From: Gracilaria caudata
Taxonomy: Eukaryota > Rhodophyta > Florideophyceae > Gracilariales > Gracilariaceae
Direction of reading: 5' to 3'
Length of the DNA: 64,000 nt
Assembly: GCA_030374735.1 (NCBI GenBank)
Contig: JASCIV010000002.1
Span: 1-64,000, forward strand
Made by a program: the position numbers and the translations under genes
Shown here: piece by piece, positions 8,655 through 19,306 of the stretch
How the letters are laid out: every line of letters starts with the position of its first letter
Position numbering within the stretch: position 1 is the stretch's first letter
The notes under the pieces: generated by a model
What the model saw: the letters and a program-made list of their open reading frames with translations, nothing else
Told to the model about the DNA's origin: nothing
Databases searched by the model: none

Positions 8655-10754
8655 TCATTCTATAAGTTTCGGATACACTCGTTTGTACAGCGTCATGCAT
8701 ATCGTATCATGATGCAACACCACGTTATCAAATACGCACTTCATATGCCCATGCGTTCCAACCGGTTCCAAAATGTGACCCGATCTGCCCAGTTTTGTCC
8801 AAAGCTCCACAGGCTTGAACCATCGCACGTCATCTGCATTGAAAAACATAAACCGTACCACAGATCTCCGTTTTTGTGTCTTGAAAGGATATCCGGTTAG
8901 AACGATTCTCTTCAGTATGATCCTATCCACATCTGCTCCAAGAGCGCTTCCGGCCGCAATAACTGAGCCACCACGATGACAAAGCAGTGCAGGGGCTGGC
9001 GCATAGATGGCGGGCCCGTAAAACGATACCACGGTATACCTCCCGTGCCGCAGGTACCGTTCCATCTTTTGGTTGGCACAGTTAGGATTGTTCTCCGAAA
9101 ACATTGGGCGCCCTTCGAATCTCACGAAGCCGCAGTGCATTTCTAAGGGTGCTTTCGCTTTGATGGTTGGCGCGTCTTCCTCGTCATCAACACGCTGAAC
9201 ACTGAAGTGGACGACGCTTCTTCGGTTTTCATGTCGCAGCATTCCGGAAGCCACGAGTGGTGCTTGACTGGATTTCAACATAGAAGCAATGCTCACTTGA
9301 ATGTCCTTCGGTACCGCCTTCAATTCGATATACACTTTCTTACCGCACGGCGCAAAGTTCGAGCCCCCATTTTCTGCGGATGCCATTTCAGCATCTTGTT
9401 TAGCGCGTCCTAGTATTTGCTTCTTCGTGGCGGCAAGATTGCGGAATTGAAATAGGCTTGCATAATCTTCAGGAAGCTGTTCTTTCGGGTCCCATTCGCC
9501 TGTCCTAAGTGACTTGAGACCCCTATATCTTGCAAAACGCACGCGTGCTGGTTGATCAATGGGCACATCAACTTCATCTGGAAATTCGGAATCCGTTTTG
9601 GCTGCTTCGCGAAGCCGTTTAATCTCCTCCTCGTCAACAGACATCTTTTCATCATCTATTTCACTGAGCTTATCACCTTCTGTTTCATCGACCATGAAGT
9701 TCTCTTGTTCACGCTCTATCTCACCACGTTCTTCAGCCTCTAACGTCTGATCATACTCTTTGGCCAACTTTTCTGTTTCGTCTTCATCATCTGCCTCCTC
9801 ACCTACGACTTCGGGAGGCCACGTTTGCTCGCCCATCATCTCATCAACTTCACCCACACTCTCGGCTGGCTCGGCTTCCATTTCATTTCGCTCTCCAAGA
9901 ATTGATCCATTACTGCAGTCCACGATTCTATTCACCGCGTACGAACCAAATCCAGTAAGGTGCACCAATTCATTCGCCGACATACCGCGCCCCCGAATCC
10001 AGCCGCACAAGGTTAGATTGGATGTAGTACCCGCAGACTGTTCACCCATCAGAGCTGATTCGACTCTCATGTATCCGTACCGCGAGCGCCAGCTGACAAT
10101 TCTGGGGGGTTTCGCGAAAACCCTACGCAATGCGCTCTTGTTCTTTTCTGCGTCCCCGTCAGACGTGGAAAGGGTGAAGTAAATTGGTCTCAGGGTGTGA
10201 TCTTCGCCCAAACTTTCGGCTGCCAATTGGCGTCCTCGCAGTTTGCGGAGCGCCGGGTCGTCCGCGCCATCACCAAGAGCAATAATGTGCATGGAGGGCA
10301 TACCCTGAGATCTCAATGCTCTGAGCAGTTCAACGCTTTCTAAGTCCATATCATCACGCCCTGAGAAGACCAATAGCATCATATCGACTACCTTCCCCAA
10401 GTCAAGGGCGGCAATGAGCACTTGTCTTTGACTTCTTCCGTCTCTTTGAAGAACGCACGTTTCAAATGGTTGTACGGATTTCCCTGTCTCTGTAGAATGG
10501 ATGGTGGTGCAAAGCGCACGCATTTGGTCATCTCGGGCGCCACAGACAGATAGAACCCCGATTAGCAACGGTGGCTGCGACTGCTTTGCTCGTCGTGCAG
10601 CTTTGGCGGCTGTGATAAGCTCAGTTCGAAGCTGCATTCTGCGCGCCTTCTTGCGCTGCAGCTTTGATATAGCATTAGGGGCTGCATACTTCTTTTTCAG
10701 CGCCTGCGCGGGTTGCACTCTCCCGTGCGCTCGCCGTGTTCGTCGAGATCCCAT
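8655..10754 (-). CDS. TSR1: pre-40S ribosome maturation factor TSR1
   Basis: A 699-aa protein of the Bms1/Tsr1 family, which escorts cytoplasmic pre-40S particles and blocks early initiation-factor binding. The basic N-terminus (GSRRTRRAHGR, then a Lys/Arg-rich helix) is followed by a degenerate GTPase-like domain without a P-loop (residues about 60-200), as expected for TSR1 rather than Bms1. Next come the AARP2CN-type region (YGYMRVESA...LTLCGWIRGRGMSANELVHLTGFG), a long acidic linker, and the C-terminal barrel with GDP-independent motifs (PMFSENNPNCANQKMERYL, RIVLTGYPFK). The ATG at 10752-10754 is the first in frame. It is divergent from the ribonucleotide reductase gene (599 bases) and convergent with ELP6 (9 bases). 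Confidence 0.9.
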   Translation of the reverse strand: MGSRRTRRAHGRVQPAQALKKKYAAPNAISKLQRKKARRMQLRTELITAAKAARRAKQSQPPLLIGVLSVCGARDDQMRALCTTIHSTETGKSVQPFETCVLQRDGRSQRQVLIAALDLGKVVDMMLLVFSGRDDMDLESVELLRALRSQGMPSMHIIALGDGADDPALRKLRGRQLAAESLGEDHTLRPIYFTLSTSDGDAEKNKSALRRVFAKPPRIVSWRSRYGYMRVESALMGEQSAGTTSNLTLCGWIRGRGMSANELVHLTGFGSYAVNRIVDCSNGSILGERNEMEAEPAESVGEVDEMMGEQTWPPEVVGEEADDEDETEKLAKEYDQTLEAEERGEIEREQENFMVDETEGDKLSEIDDEKMSVDEEEIKRLREAAKTDSEFPDEVDVPIDQPARVRFARYRGLKSLRTGEWDPKEQLPEDYASLFQFRNLAATKKQILGRAKQDAEMASAENGGSNFAPCGKKVYIELKAVPKDIQVSIASMLKSSQAPLVASGMLRHENRRSVVHFSVQRVDDEEDAPTIKAKAPLEMHCGFVRFEGRPMFSENNPNCANQKMERYLRHGRYTVVSFYGPAIYAPAPALLCHRGGSVIAAGSALGADVDRIILKRIVLTGYPFKTQKRRSVVRFMFFNADDVRWFKPVELWTKLGRSGHILEPVGTHGHMKCVFDNVVLHHDTICMTLYKRVYPKLIE

Positions 10755-11353
10755 CGTGACCTATTTGTGGTGAACACTCTGTCACAGGTTAAGTGGAGAA
10801 CTCAGAGCTGTCTCATCAGCAGCTCCTTATAGAAATTCGGGCCTGTTGATTATGTAACGAGGTATGAACGAGCCAAGAACGCAGAGCTTCGATAGAGAGA
10901 TATATATACAAGAGCAAAAGGACGCACTATGAGACAACCTAAAGAATTGCATCCCACCGCCGTCGATATGGTGGCCAAAGCTCAAGCATGTGGCAAAGTG
11001 TAATTACGATACGAAATTAGGCTGTTCAATGTTTAATTGCAACTAAAACGAGACATGTGTAGGCACGTGCCATTCGATTTCCCGGGAACTTTCACACGCG
11101 AACCGAAACCGCAAGTGCAAGTGCGTCTTGGCGCACTCGTGCGGACTACGCGCTTTAAATGCCGTGGTCTAGATGTCTTTCCGATTCCCGCTCCTGATGC
11201 TCTCCAACTACAACATCGCCAGCTACGACAATAGCAACAGATAAACAGTACGGCTTGTTTCCGATATCTTCCATTTCTCTGTGTTTTCGAAACCCTGCAA
11301 TTCCCCTCTCTCTCTAGAGATTCGGCACCCGTTGCTTCCGTTCTCTGAGTGAC
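10755..11353. promoter_or_regulatory. divergent TSR1 / ribonucleotide reductase promoter region
   Basis: 599 bases between two divergent start codons. A 10-bp palindrome TTCCCGGGAA lies at 11079-11088, about 265 bases upstream of the reductase ATG. It resembles half of an E2F-type TTTCCCGC site, which would suit an S-phase gene, but the match is imperfect. A CT-rich tract (TCTCTCTCT) lies just before the reductase start at about 11310-11318. Confidence 0.35.
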
Positions 11354-13762
11354 ATGGAGCGCCAGGTTATAAAACGAGATGGAAGGCGTCAGCCTGTTAA
11401 GTTCGACAAGATCACGGCCCGAATCAAGAAGCTGGCGTACGGACTGGATCCAATCGTCGACGTAACTGAAGTCGCCCAGAAGGTTTGCACTGGTGTGTAC
11501 GATGGAGTCACCACTTCGGAGCTCGACGACTTGGCAGCCGAGACTGCTGCGTACATGTCAACGAAGCATCACGATTATTCACTTCTGGCTTCTCGTATAG
11601 CTGTGTCTAACCTTCACAAGAATACGGTGAAGAGCTTTTCGGATACTGTTGAGATGCTTTACACTTACAAGTTGGCTCTCACTAATACTCCGGCTCCTCT
11701 TATCGATGAGAAAGTTTATGAGTTTGTTATGGAGAACCGTGGTAAATTGGATGACGCTATTATCTATGACAGAGATTTTTCATACGACTATTTTGCGTTC
11801 AAGACTCTAGAGAGATCTTATTTGCTTCGCATTGACCGCAAGATTGTTGAACGTCCGCAGCACATGCTCATGCGAGTTGCTGTCGGAATCCATGTTGGGG
11901 ACCTTGACGCCGTTTTGGAAACGTATGATGCTTTGTCCAACAAGTACTTCACTCATGCCTCTCCTACACTGTTCAATGCTGGGACCTGTCGTCCGCAACT
12001 GTCCTCTTGTTTTTTGTTATCTATGACGGAGGATTCAATTGAGGGTATCTATGATACTCTCAAGAGGTGTGCCGTTATCTCCAAGTCTGCAGGAGGTATT
12101 GGTCTCTCGATACACAACATCCGAGCAACCAGGTCCTACATCAGGGGCACAAACGGTACCTCTAATGGAATTGTGCCAATGCTTCGGGTTTTCAATGACA
12201 CCGCCAGGTATGTAGACCAGGGAGGTGGGAAACGTAAAGGTGCGTTCGCCATTTACCTAGAGCCGTGGCACGCAGACATCATGGATTTCTTGGATCTTCG
12301 CAAGAACCATGGCAAAGAAGAGCAGAGGGCGCGCGATCTGTTTTACGGTCTATGGGTCAGTGACTTGTTCATGAGGAGAGTAGAAAATGATGAGATGTGG
12401 AGCCTCTTTTGTCCAAATGAATCCCCCGGTCTAGCGGATGTATTTGGAGAAACGTTCGATGAACTGTACGAGCGATATGAGAAGGAAGGTCGCGCCCGAG
12501 ATGTCCTGCCAGCCCGTAAGGTTTGGTTTGCCATCCTTGAGGCTCAAATCGAAACTGGTACTCCATACATGCTGTACAAGGATGCCTGCAATCGCAAGAG
12601 CAACCAACAGAATCTTGGCACCATTCGTTCTTCAAACCTTTGTACCGAGATCATTGAGTACACTGACCCTGATGAGGTTGCCGTCTGTAACTTGGCATCA
12701 ATCGCCCTGAACAAGTTTGTCGTAGTTCCAGAGGACGGTTCGAAACCGTTCTATGATCATGATTCTCTACGACGCGTTACCAAGATGGTCACAAAGAACT
12801 TGAACAAAATAATTGATATCAATTTCTATCCTGTTGAAGAAGCCCGTAAGTCTAACCTTCGTCACAGACCCATTGGAATTGGTGTTCAAGGTCTCGCGGA
12901 CGCCTTTATTCTGATGAGAATGCCTTTTGAAAGTGAAGAGGCCCGTGAGTTGAACAAGGAAATTTTCGAGACGTTGTACTTCAGTGCTGTTGAAACCAGT
13001 TGTGAAATCGCCGCTGAAGTCGGTACATATGAAACGTATGAGGGATCTCCAATATCAAAGGGTATGTTCCAGTTCGACCTGTGGGATGTGCAGCCCACGT
13101 CTGGAAGATGGGATTGGAATGAGCTGCGAAAGAAAGTTTTGTTACATGGTGTACGTAATTCTTTGCTAGTGGCTCCTATGCCAACCGCATCGACTTCCCA
13201 GATCCTTGGAAACAATGAATGCTTTGAGCCATACACCTCAAACTTGTACACACGTCGTGTTCTATCTGGTGAATTCTGCATCGTCAACACGCATTTAGTG
13301 AAGGACCTTCAGAAGCTTGGTTTGTGGAACGCTGCCATGAAGAACCGAATTGTCGCCGGGAACGGCTCAGTTCAGCACATTCATGAGATTCCACGCGAAA
13401 TCAAAGAGCTTTACAAAACGGTGTGGGAGATCAGTCAACGACGAATTATCGATCTTGCGGCAGACCGCGGAGCATATATAGATCAATCTCAGAGTATGAA
13501 CATTCACATTGCTGCTCCAAACATCGGGAAGTTGAGCTCAATGCATTTCTACGGATGGAAAGCTGGTTTGAAGACTGGATTGTACTACCTCCGAACGAAA
13601 CCTTCCACAGACGCAATCAAGTTTACGCTCTCTCCCGCTGACGTGAACGCCGCAAAGAAGGCAAACAAAACCAATGGTCACATGATTCCTTCACAGAAGA
13701 TTGAAGAGGTATTAGCCTGTTCGATTGATAACCCAGAGGCATGCATCAGTTGCGGCAGCTGA
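11354..13762 (+). CDS. RNR1: ribonucleoside-diphosphate reductase, large (R1) subunit, class I
   Basis: An 802-aa enzyme that reduces NDPs to dNDPs for DNA synthesis, acting with the R2 radical subunit in the cytosol. The N-terminal ATP-cone allosteric domain spans about residues 1-90 (starting [16 protein letters not shown]). The active-site cysteine is Cys219 in PQLSSCFLL, its redox partner is Cys445 in [11 protein letters not shown], and the Asn428/Cys430/Glu432 set lies in SNLCTEIIE. The radical-transfer region is near [19 protein letters not shown]. The C-terminal swinging arm ends in CISCGS (Cys797 and Cys800), which thioredoxin or glutaredoxin reduces. All key residues are present, and length matches eukaryotic RRM1. 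Single exon. Confidence 0.97.
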   Translation: MERQVIKRDGRRQPVKFDKITARIKKLAYGLDPIVDVTEVAQKVCTGVYDGVTTSELDDLAAETAAYMSTKHHDYSLLASRIAVSNLHKNTVKSFSDTVEMLYTYKLALTNTPAPLIDEKVYEFVMENRGKLDDAIIYDRDFSYDYFAFKTLERSYLLRIDRKIVERPQHMLMRVAVGIHVGDLDAVLETYDALSNKYFTHASPTLFNAGTCRPQLSSCFLLSMTEDSIEGIYDTLKRCAVISKSAGGIGLSIHNIRATRSYIRGTNGTSNGIVPMLRVFNDTARYVDQGGGKRKGAFAIYLEPWHADIMDFLDLRKNHGKEEQRARDLFYGLWVSDLFMRRVENDEMWSLFCPNESPGLADVFGETFDELYERYEKEGRARDVLPARKVWFAILEAQIETGTPYMLYKDACNRKSNQQNLGTIRSSNLCTEIIEYTDPDEVAVCNLASIALNKFVVVPEDGSKPFYDHDSLRRVTKMVTKNLNKIIDINFYPVEEARKSNLRHRPIGIGVQGLADAFILMRMPFESEEARELNKEIFETLYFSAVETSCEIAAEVGTYETYEGSPISKGMFQFDLWDVQPTSGRWDWNELRKKVLLHGVRNSLLVAPMPTASTSQILGNNECFEPYTSNLYTRRVLSGEFCIVNTHLVKDLQKLGLWNAAMKNRIVAGNGSVQHIHEIPREIKELYKTVWEISQRRIIDLAADRGAYIDQSQSMNIHIAAPNIGKLSSMHFYGWKAGLKTGLYYLRTKPSTDAIKFTLSPADVNAAKKANKTNGHMIPSQKIEEVLACSIDNPEACISCGS

Positions 13763-13986
13763 TCCATAGTGCAACGACTCAAAGGCCTATCTTCAGATAA
13801 TAACGTTGTATCATTTTAGTGCTTAATGGCGAGTAGTTAATGGACAAGTAAAACTGTTTCATTTCACCTCTTTTTCCACTGCAATGAAAGCTGAGTGCCG
13901 CTTCGAATGGTAGGGGATGGCTTCACAAAGAGACTCAGTCGAAATTGTTTGCCGCGTCGAAGCATAGAAAATTGGACACAATCGTC

Positions 13987-14748
13987 CTAACTGTTTCCAA
14001 ACAGCTTTTCAAGAGAATCTATTCCACCCGGAGGCATATCACCGTCAGAAGGATCTTTGGTAGGAGCAGATGGCCCTGCGGAAGGTCCACTGGAGGAATC
14101 ATCCTTCTTCGGCTTGTTTCGCTTCTTTCCACCCTTCTTCTCTTCGTCCTTTCTAACAGCCCTCGGATCTATAAAGGTGCCAGTAAGCTTGATTTCTTCT
14201 TCCATATCCTTCCTCTCTTGTTCCTTGATCCAGTTCTCCCACATAACACCGCCTCGATAGAGCAAAAAAATGCCACCAACACTAGCAGTGGCAGCCCAAA
14301 GCGCTTGCAGATTACGGAACCATTGCGTTTCTATCTCCCATTCTTCAAGCTCCATGATTTCCTGCTCAGCCTCCGAGAGTTGGGTAGTTTTCCTTCGTCT
14401 TAATTCGCGTTCTCCGAGGTAATCTTCACGTTTGACGCCCAGCATTTCAAGCGGAATGGGCTCATTGGATCGGGTTTGAGCTGATTCGGTGGTTGCAGCG
14501 TGCACAGGGCGCGTTGGGTTGAATGAGAGTGTTCTCATATTTGCAACGGTTGAGGAACCCATGGCCGTACCCGCCATGATGACGGCCATCTGCATCCAGT
14601 TGAGTTTTCTTGGTGGGGTTCTTTGGGACATGATATAGCGCGGCTTTGGTCTTGTGTTTGACCTGGTTTGGTTAGGACATACGGAGTGCAAAGTTCGGTT
14701 CCGAACCTGCAGTGATTTTGCTGCTGGCGACAGTATGAAAGCATTCAT
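13987..14748 (-). CDS. predicted plastid membrane protein, unknown function
   Basis: A 253-aa protein from the ATG at 14746-14748 (the frame extends to 14802 only via a TTG). The first 50 residues are basic and hydroxylated, like a transit peptide. They precede a hydrophobic patch (WMQMAVIMAGTAMG), an acidic helix (LSEAEQEIMELEEWEIETQWF), one transmembrane segment (ALWAATASVGGIFLLYRGGVMW) and the stretch WIKEQERKDMEEEIKLTGTF. A Lys/Ser/Pro-rich disordered tail follows. The WxKEQExxDMEEEIxLTGTFIDPRA-type block looks conserved, and I believe related uncharacterised proteins occur in plants and algae, but I cannot name a function. It converges on the ribonucleotide reductase gene (224 bases between stops). 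Confidence 0.6.
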   Translation of the reverse strand: MNAFILSPAAKSLQVRNRTLHSVCPNQTRSNTRPKPRYIMSQRTPPRKLNWMQMAVIMAGTAMGSSTVANMRTLSFNPTRPVHAATTESAQTRSNEPIPLEMLGVKREDYLGERELRRRKTTQLSEAEQEIMELEEWEIETQWFRNLQALWAATASVGGIFLLYRGGVMWENWIKEQERKDMEEEIKLTGTFIDPRAVRKDEEKKGGKKRNKPKKDDSSSGPSAGPSAPTKDPSDGDMPPGGIDSLEKLFGNS

Positions 14749-15906
14749 GTTCAATCGTGAAGACGCGAATGAATCGGTTTGTAAGGGGGAGACGATGTTC
14801 AATAGCTGCGACGCTGCGAGGGATGAAAACAGTAGACTGGGTGGATGAACCTGTAGGTGTCTGATGGTAAAACGGCAGCAGTTTGTTTGAGACGTATTGC
14901 AGCACGAGTCAAAAACGCTCTAAACTTGGTTTGAAGCAGCGATTTACGAAGGGTAGAAGCATCCAAGCTGCGGGGTTCAAAAGTGTTAATGTGCTGGGCG
15001 ATTGCAAGTCGAGCCTCCGTATCTGGAGAACGACCAGTGGTAAACGCTACCACCACATCAGCTGGGATCTTGGGACGGGGCACATCTGTGCAGGAGCTCA
15101 AAAACTCGGCAGGGCCATGCCATTTCGCGCTGTCAAAGTCTAATTAAAGGTCACGCAACTACTCCGCCCTGCTCTCAATGAATTGCGAGGGGATTCAGGG
15201 GATGAATAGAGGACCGCAAATAATTTAATGGGCATATTGTGTAAAACCCATTAAATTATTTGCGGTGCTCATTCAGACAGCACAGAGAAGCGCAGGGTTG
15301 TGTGTCTGATCTTCTCTCCGGAGTTGCGATAGATTCGTGCATGTGAAGGGATTGCTGACGGTAGACATGAATGTAGTACCACTCTCCGATAGTCACTGTC
15401 ATAGAAGTATCATAGATTAGAGTAACATGCTTGATGCAGGTCGTCTAAAAAGTTCGCAGAAGTTGTTGAGCTCAATGCAACGCCAAACGGAAGCGCTTCA
15501 ACTGTCACTTGTCGGATACCAATGCGCGATGTAATCGACGAGCTTACTGACGATCAATAAACCACCGGCGATCACCGTCGGCTGCGTGACGCACGGCGCC
15601 TTTTTCATTGCAAGAACAACAAGCGTCACACCGAAACGTATCGCAGCACAAATTGCCAGAACCCAGCTTCGGTAGGGCGCTCGCGCGAGTGAGCGCAGCG
15701 TTACGCTGCACGCGTCGTTCGCTTTGTTCGAATCGATTCTCCCTCTCGCCTGGAAGCGCCTTCTACTTAATGTTCCTTCGCGCGCCGCGTCCACGGCAGT
15801 CCGTACCACCACCCACACCCGCACATCTGCGCTTCCCTCTCAACCCCCCACACCTTCCACTTCTGCCACCGCTCATTACTTCTTTCCCCTTCCCACCAAC
15901 CTCACA
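14749..15906. other. divergent intergenic region with hairpin
   Basis: About 1.16 kb. It contains a minus-strand open frame (about 14799-15143) without an ATG that may be an exon, the inverted repeat at 15213-15266, and a strongly pyrimidine-rich stretch (15780-15906) just upstream of the next ATG that is probably 5' UTR or core promoter. Confidence 0.4.
15213..15266. repeat. 20-bp inverted repeat with 14-nt loop
   Basis: Arms at 15213-15232 and 15247-15266 are exact complements. The arm sequence ACCGCAAATAATTTAATGGG is AT-rich inside and GC-capped. The loop is CATATTGTGTAAAA. It could be a MITE remnant or an RNA hairpin; no flanking coding gene uses it obviously. Confidence 0.85.
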
Positions 15907-16982
15907 ATGGATGCACTCACCTCTGTCTCCGACGCCTTCCCTTTCATCTCCACCACTGTCCAACAGAATCTGCGTGTTGCCAAGGAGAACTTCCATGCAG
16001 TTCAGGGCACCGTGCAAATCGGCTTACATGTGGTCTTGGACCATCTTTCCCCGCGAAAACGTCGTCGCCTTTCTTCTGCATCAATCGTGTCTCCACTTGA
16101 AATCTCAGCACCACATGCTTCTGCCGCATCAATCCATCCGCCAACACCGCTCCCGTTTGAACGCCTGGCAAAGCGCCCGCGACTCGCAGATCCCGAATCC
16201 GAGTCGTCGCATTTGCCTATCCTATTCCTGCCACCCGGCATCCCCTTATTTCCTGAAACGCCCTCGCGCTCACAGAAGCCCCAGTCTCATCCCAACCCGC
16301 GCATCGAAGCTGCTGTTATGTATGGTCTGGTGATCAGCCCATGCCCAAGCTACCCCGCCATCCCTGCCACACATCGTCCACGTATCCATGCGTCGGACGT
16401 ACGACAGCAATTCTTCCGTCGTTGCTATGCCGCGCTTCGTTCGCGAGGGCATTTGTCAGAGCCTCCCTCGTCATCCACGAAAATCACCGCGAAAACCACT
16501 CGCACAACCTCCGTGAGAAAGTCTGTGCCCCAGGTGCATTCTGGCGAGCCGCAACGACGCATCGTATCTACGAAAGTATTAGCGAGCAAAACTCGTCTGC
16601 TTCCTTCCCAAGGCCGTGCATACTCACATCCTTACCGATCGCATAAGACCTCACCCAAACATCGCCTAAAACATCCTGCCTCCGAAGCTTCCGTTAAGAA
16701 CGACAGCCAACCAAAGTCATTGCCGACAAATGAGGCGCCTGAGGTATTACCTTCCCCAACCATGAGAGCCGAGCAGATTTCGAAGCTTCATCCCGTCATC
16801 TCAAATTGCTCCTTTCGGACAGTCGTCTGAGCGACAACTTTTGGAAACCAAATGCAGACAGGATAACCCGCCTCGCAGCATCTGAACAGAAGAAGCGAAT
16901 TTTCGAGATGGAGCATTTCTCTATGTGTCAACAGCTTGAATCAATCACGCGTGCACGAAAACGCGCTCGTCCCATCGCCTAG
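15907..16982 (+). CDS. basic nuclear protein, unknown function (two-exon model)
   Basis: The frame from the ATG at 15907 runs to a stop at 16828-16830, but the clearly protein-like continuation (SRLSDNFWKPNADRITRLA...KRARPIA, stop 16980-16982) is in another frame. Exons 15907-16692 and 16767-16982 with a 74-nt intron (donor GTTAAG, acceptor CATGAG) restore one frame and give 333 aa; the intron size agrees with others in the window. The N-terminus (DALTSVSDAFPFISTTVQQNL) is followed by a bipartite-type nuclear signal (SPRKRRRL) and a second one (RLAKRPRL). A Ser/Pro/Arg-rich low-complexity middle and a helical C-terminus with RARKRARP follow. No known domain. A true frameshift rather than an intron remains possible. 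Confidence 0.5.
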
Positions 16983-18466
16983 TTTTCGTCCAGAGCTGAA
17001 GCTGTCTACGAAACTCGATATTGGCTTCCACCAGATGGAGGAGGATGTGAAGACGAGGATGATCTAGCGAAGTACCAATGCTATCAAACATACTGATCTC
17101 GACTCTGATAAAGACATTTCTTCAATTTTGCCCCAGTTTGTCTCATTTTGGATCAGTTTGACAGGTTGGAAACGTGTGCTGGTAGATAAGTCAGAAGAAT
17201 TCGACCACGTGTTTTTGCTGTGCAAGTCACCTGTGTAGCGCAGGATAGGATAGGGCATGTGTGCAGCGCGACCAGCAGCAGAAACGGTTGACGGGACGAT
17301 CACGTGCTGGTGCGTGCTCAGTTGGCGCCAAGGACGTTGTCCGGCCAAATCTTGCTGCACTATGAGGATGACGTGGTATGCTTCCATGAGTCGCAGTTGT
17401 TCATCTGAATGAGGATCACAGTTACCGTGAGGCTCGATGGGCTTTCGATGTAGACGCACCAGCGACAAGTCGCTGCCGCAGTGTGTCGAATGAAAGCATG
17501 TTGTGTTGTGCTCGCAGTGTTCCTGATATTACCCGTGTAACATTACACGCTGGCAGAATCTATGCATTGCGACAAAATGTTGAGCACAAGATGCCTTGGG
17601 CGCATGCCCAAAGTGAGCACGACACCTCGTTAAGAGAAAAAGAGGCGCAAGTAACGGATCGTTTTGAGATTGGTAGAACGGAGAGGAGGGGTTGTCAAGG
17701 ACCGCTAGGAACTAGTACCATTGTTTGCCGTCATGTTCGGCGAAGTTATGAGGTTCAAATTGCACTGCCTAATTAACGGAGTTTACTTTTTGAACGTTCC
17801 AGTGTGGTAGAGACCGTAACTGTATCAGTGCTAGGGAGGGATACGGGACCAGCACCACATGAGCACTGCACTTCCCTATGATTGCCATGGCGGATGAAAT
17901 GGTGTGACGACTTTAGGCATTTTGTTTCTTTGTGTTGAGGCTGCCTGAAAGGTGTGAAGCACAACGACTTTGATAAGCGTATCACGCGATTGTGACTCAC
18001 AATTTGTGAGAAGGTAAAAGGAGGCAAGACCGATTACGGAGCTCAAGCTGATTTGACTTAGGTTAGATACAGTGTGACACGTCACAGAAAGGTATCTAGT
18101 TCCGGAACTTTTGGCGGCGAAGAAGGCCCGGTGCTTTGGGGCGTAGAGACGTGAACGTACCTTCGAAGAACGGCAAGTTTTATTGGTAGTTCTTTCTGCA
18201 GATAGATCTGCTGCATGCGTAGGGGCAAGGATGTTGGGCCAAGCGCGGTGAGCCTTCAATAGCAAAAGAGTGAGACAAGTAGCGATGGCCGATACGGTTC
18301 AACTCGCAACACGATGTAGAGAAAAGAAACGTTTTACTCTCAGAGTACGCGGCCGACAACAAGAATAAGAAAGGCTCGCCAGGTTATGGTACAAAATCGA
18401 TGTAGGCCTTGTATGAAGAGCGTAGCAACAGAAGACAATTGGTCATGCTTGAACGACCAATATGTG
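16983..18466. other. intergenic region, no gene seen
   Basis: About 1.5 kb between the 3' ends of the basic nuclear protein gene and the bHLH gene. Open frames here are short, begin mostly at non-ATG codons and show no domain signatures. Part must be 3' UTR. Confidence 0.45.
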
Positions 18467-19306
18467 CTACGTGTTCGACAAGTCGCGAGGCGTAGACGGC
18501 ATGGGCTTTGAGTCATATGGCTTTGGGGGGGAAACATTCATGGGCGTGGTTACAGCGTGGTGCGGCTGAGCGCCCGACAAAGGGGAAGACGAGTGCTGCC
18601 CGGGCTGCGACTGCGGCGGCTCAAGCGACGGGGCGGAGCGTTGCGCAGCCGCCGGTGGCATTTGGGCAGCATGCGTGACGAGCTGCGGAGAGGCGTTGTA
18701 CGCCAGATGCGAACGACCAGGCGCAAAAGATTGCTGCTGTGCGTGGTGGGGCGGTTGTTGCGGGTATTGCCGTAGCATATCAAAATGGGGTAGGGAGGCA
18801 TGGGGAGACGGCGGCGCGGGTGCGAAATGTGCGGCGCGATCTGTGGAAGCGTACGAGACGCCATTTTGGGGGTGGGGCCACGGCGCGGCGGCGCGGGAGG
18901 CGGGCGGTATGCAGCAGTCGCGCGCGGATTGCATGACGGAGGCGGAGGCGGAGGCGGAGGCGGAGGCAACGGCGTCCCTCTGCAGCGCGTCGGGCACAAC
19001 GGCGGAGCCGGCGGCGCCGGCGGCGGCCCAGTCACCGACGACGCGCGCGCGGTCGCGGCGCAGCGCGTCGTTCTCTGCGTGGAGGTTGGCGATGGTGGTC
19101 TGCGCCACATTGACGAAGTGCACGGCGCGCTGCAGCACGGACACGGTGTCGCTTTTCTCGGAGTGCGAGTCGCACAGCGCCCGGCGCAGCAGCGCCACCT
19201 GCTCGGACACCCTCATGCGCCGCTTGCGCTCCACCTCGCGATGCAGCCGCTTGGGGCGCGACACGGCGCCGCGCAGCGGCGCGCCTTGACAACGGGAACG
19301 TTCCAT
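18467..19306 (-). CDS. class B bHLH transcription factor
   Basis: A 279-aa protein from the ATG at 19304-19306 (the frame stays open upstream only via GTG). The basic helix-loop-helix domain is at residues about 21-66. The basic region LHREVERKRRMRV carries the H22/E26/R30 trio that in class B factors recognises CACGTG. Helix 1 is SEQVALLRRAL, and after a short loop helix 2 is SDTVSVLQRAVHFVNVA, continuing into a short leucine/Asn coiled coil. The rest is Ala/Ser/Pro/Gln-rich, with an (SA)n run encoded by a GGAGGC microsatellite. Expected to act in the nucleus as a dimer. It shares a divergent, GC-rich promoter with ARMT1 containing a CACGTG site. The target genes are unknown. Confidence 0.82.
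   Translation of the reverse strand: MERSRCQGAPLRGAVSRPKRLHREVERKRRMRVSEQVALLRRALCDSHSEKSDTVSVLQRAVHFVNVAQTTIANLHAENDALRRDRARVVGDWAAAGAAGSAVVPDALQRDAVASASASASASVMQSARDCCIPPASRAAAPWPHPQNGVSYASTDRAAHFAPAPPSPHASLPHFDMLRQYPQQPPHHAQQQSFAPGRSHLAYNASPQLVTHAAQMPPAAAQRSAPSLEPPQSQPGQHSSSPLSGAQPHHAVTTPMNVSPPKPYDSKPMPSTPRDLSNT
18942..18967. repeat. GGAGGC hexanucleotide microsatellite
   Basis: About four repeats of GGAGGC on the plus strand, encoding the Ser-Ala run in the bHLH protein on the minus strand. Confidence 0.8.

Noticed and set aside
15498..15824. Minus-strand frame with a hydrophobic C-terminal end (TVIAGGLLIVSKLVDYIAHW)
   Set aside because: No ATG except one 38 codons from the end, and it overlaps the leader of the 15907 gene. 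A distal exon cannot be excluded but is not supported.
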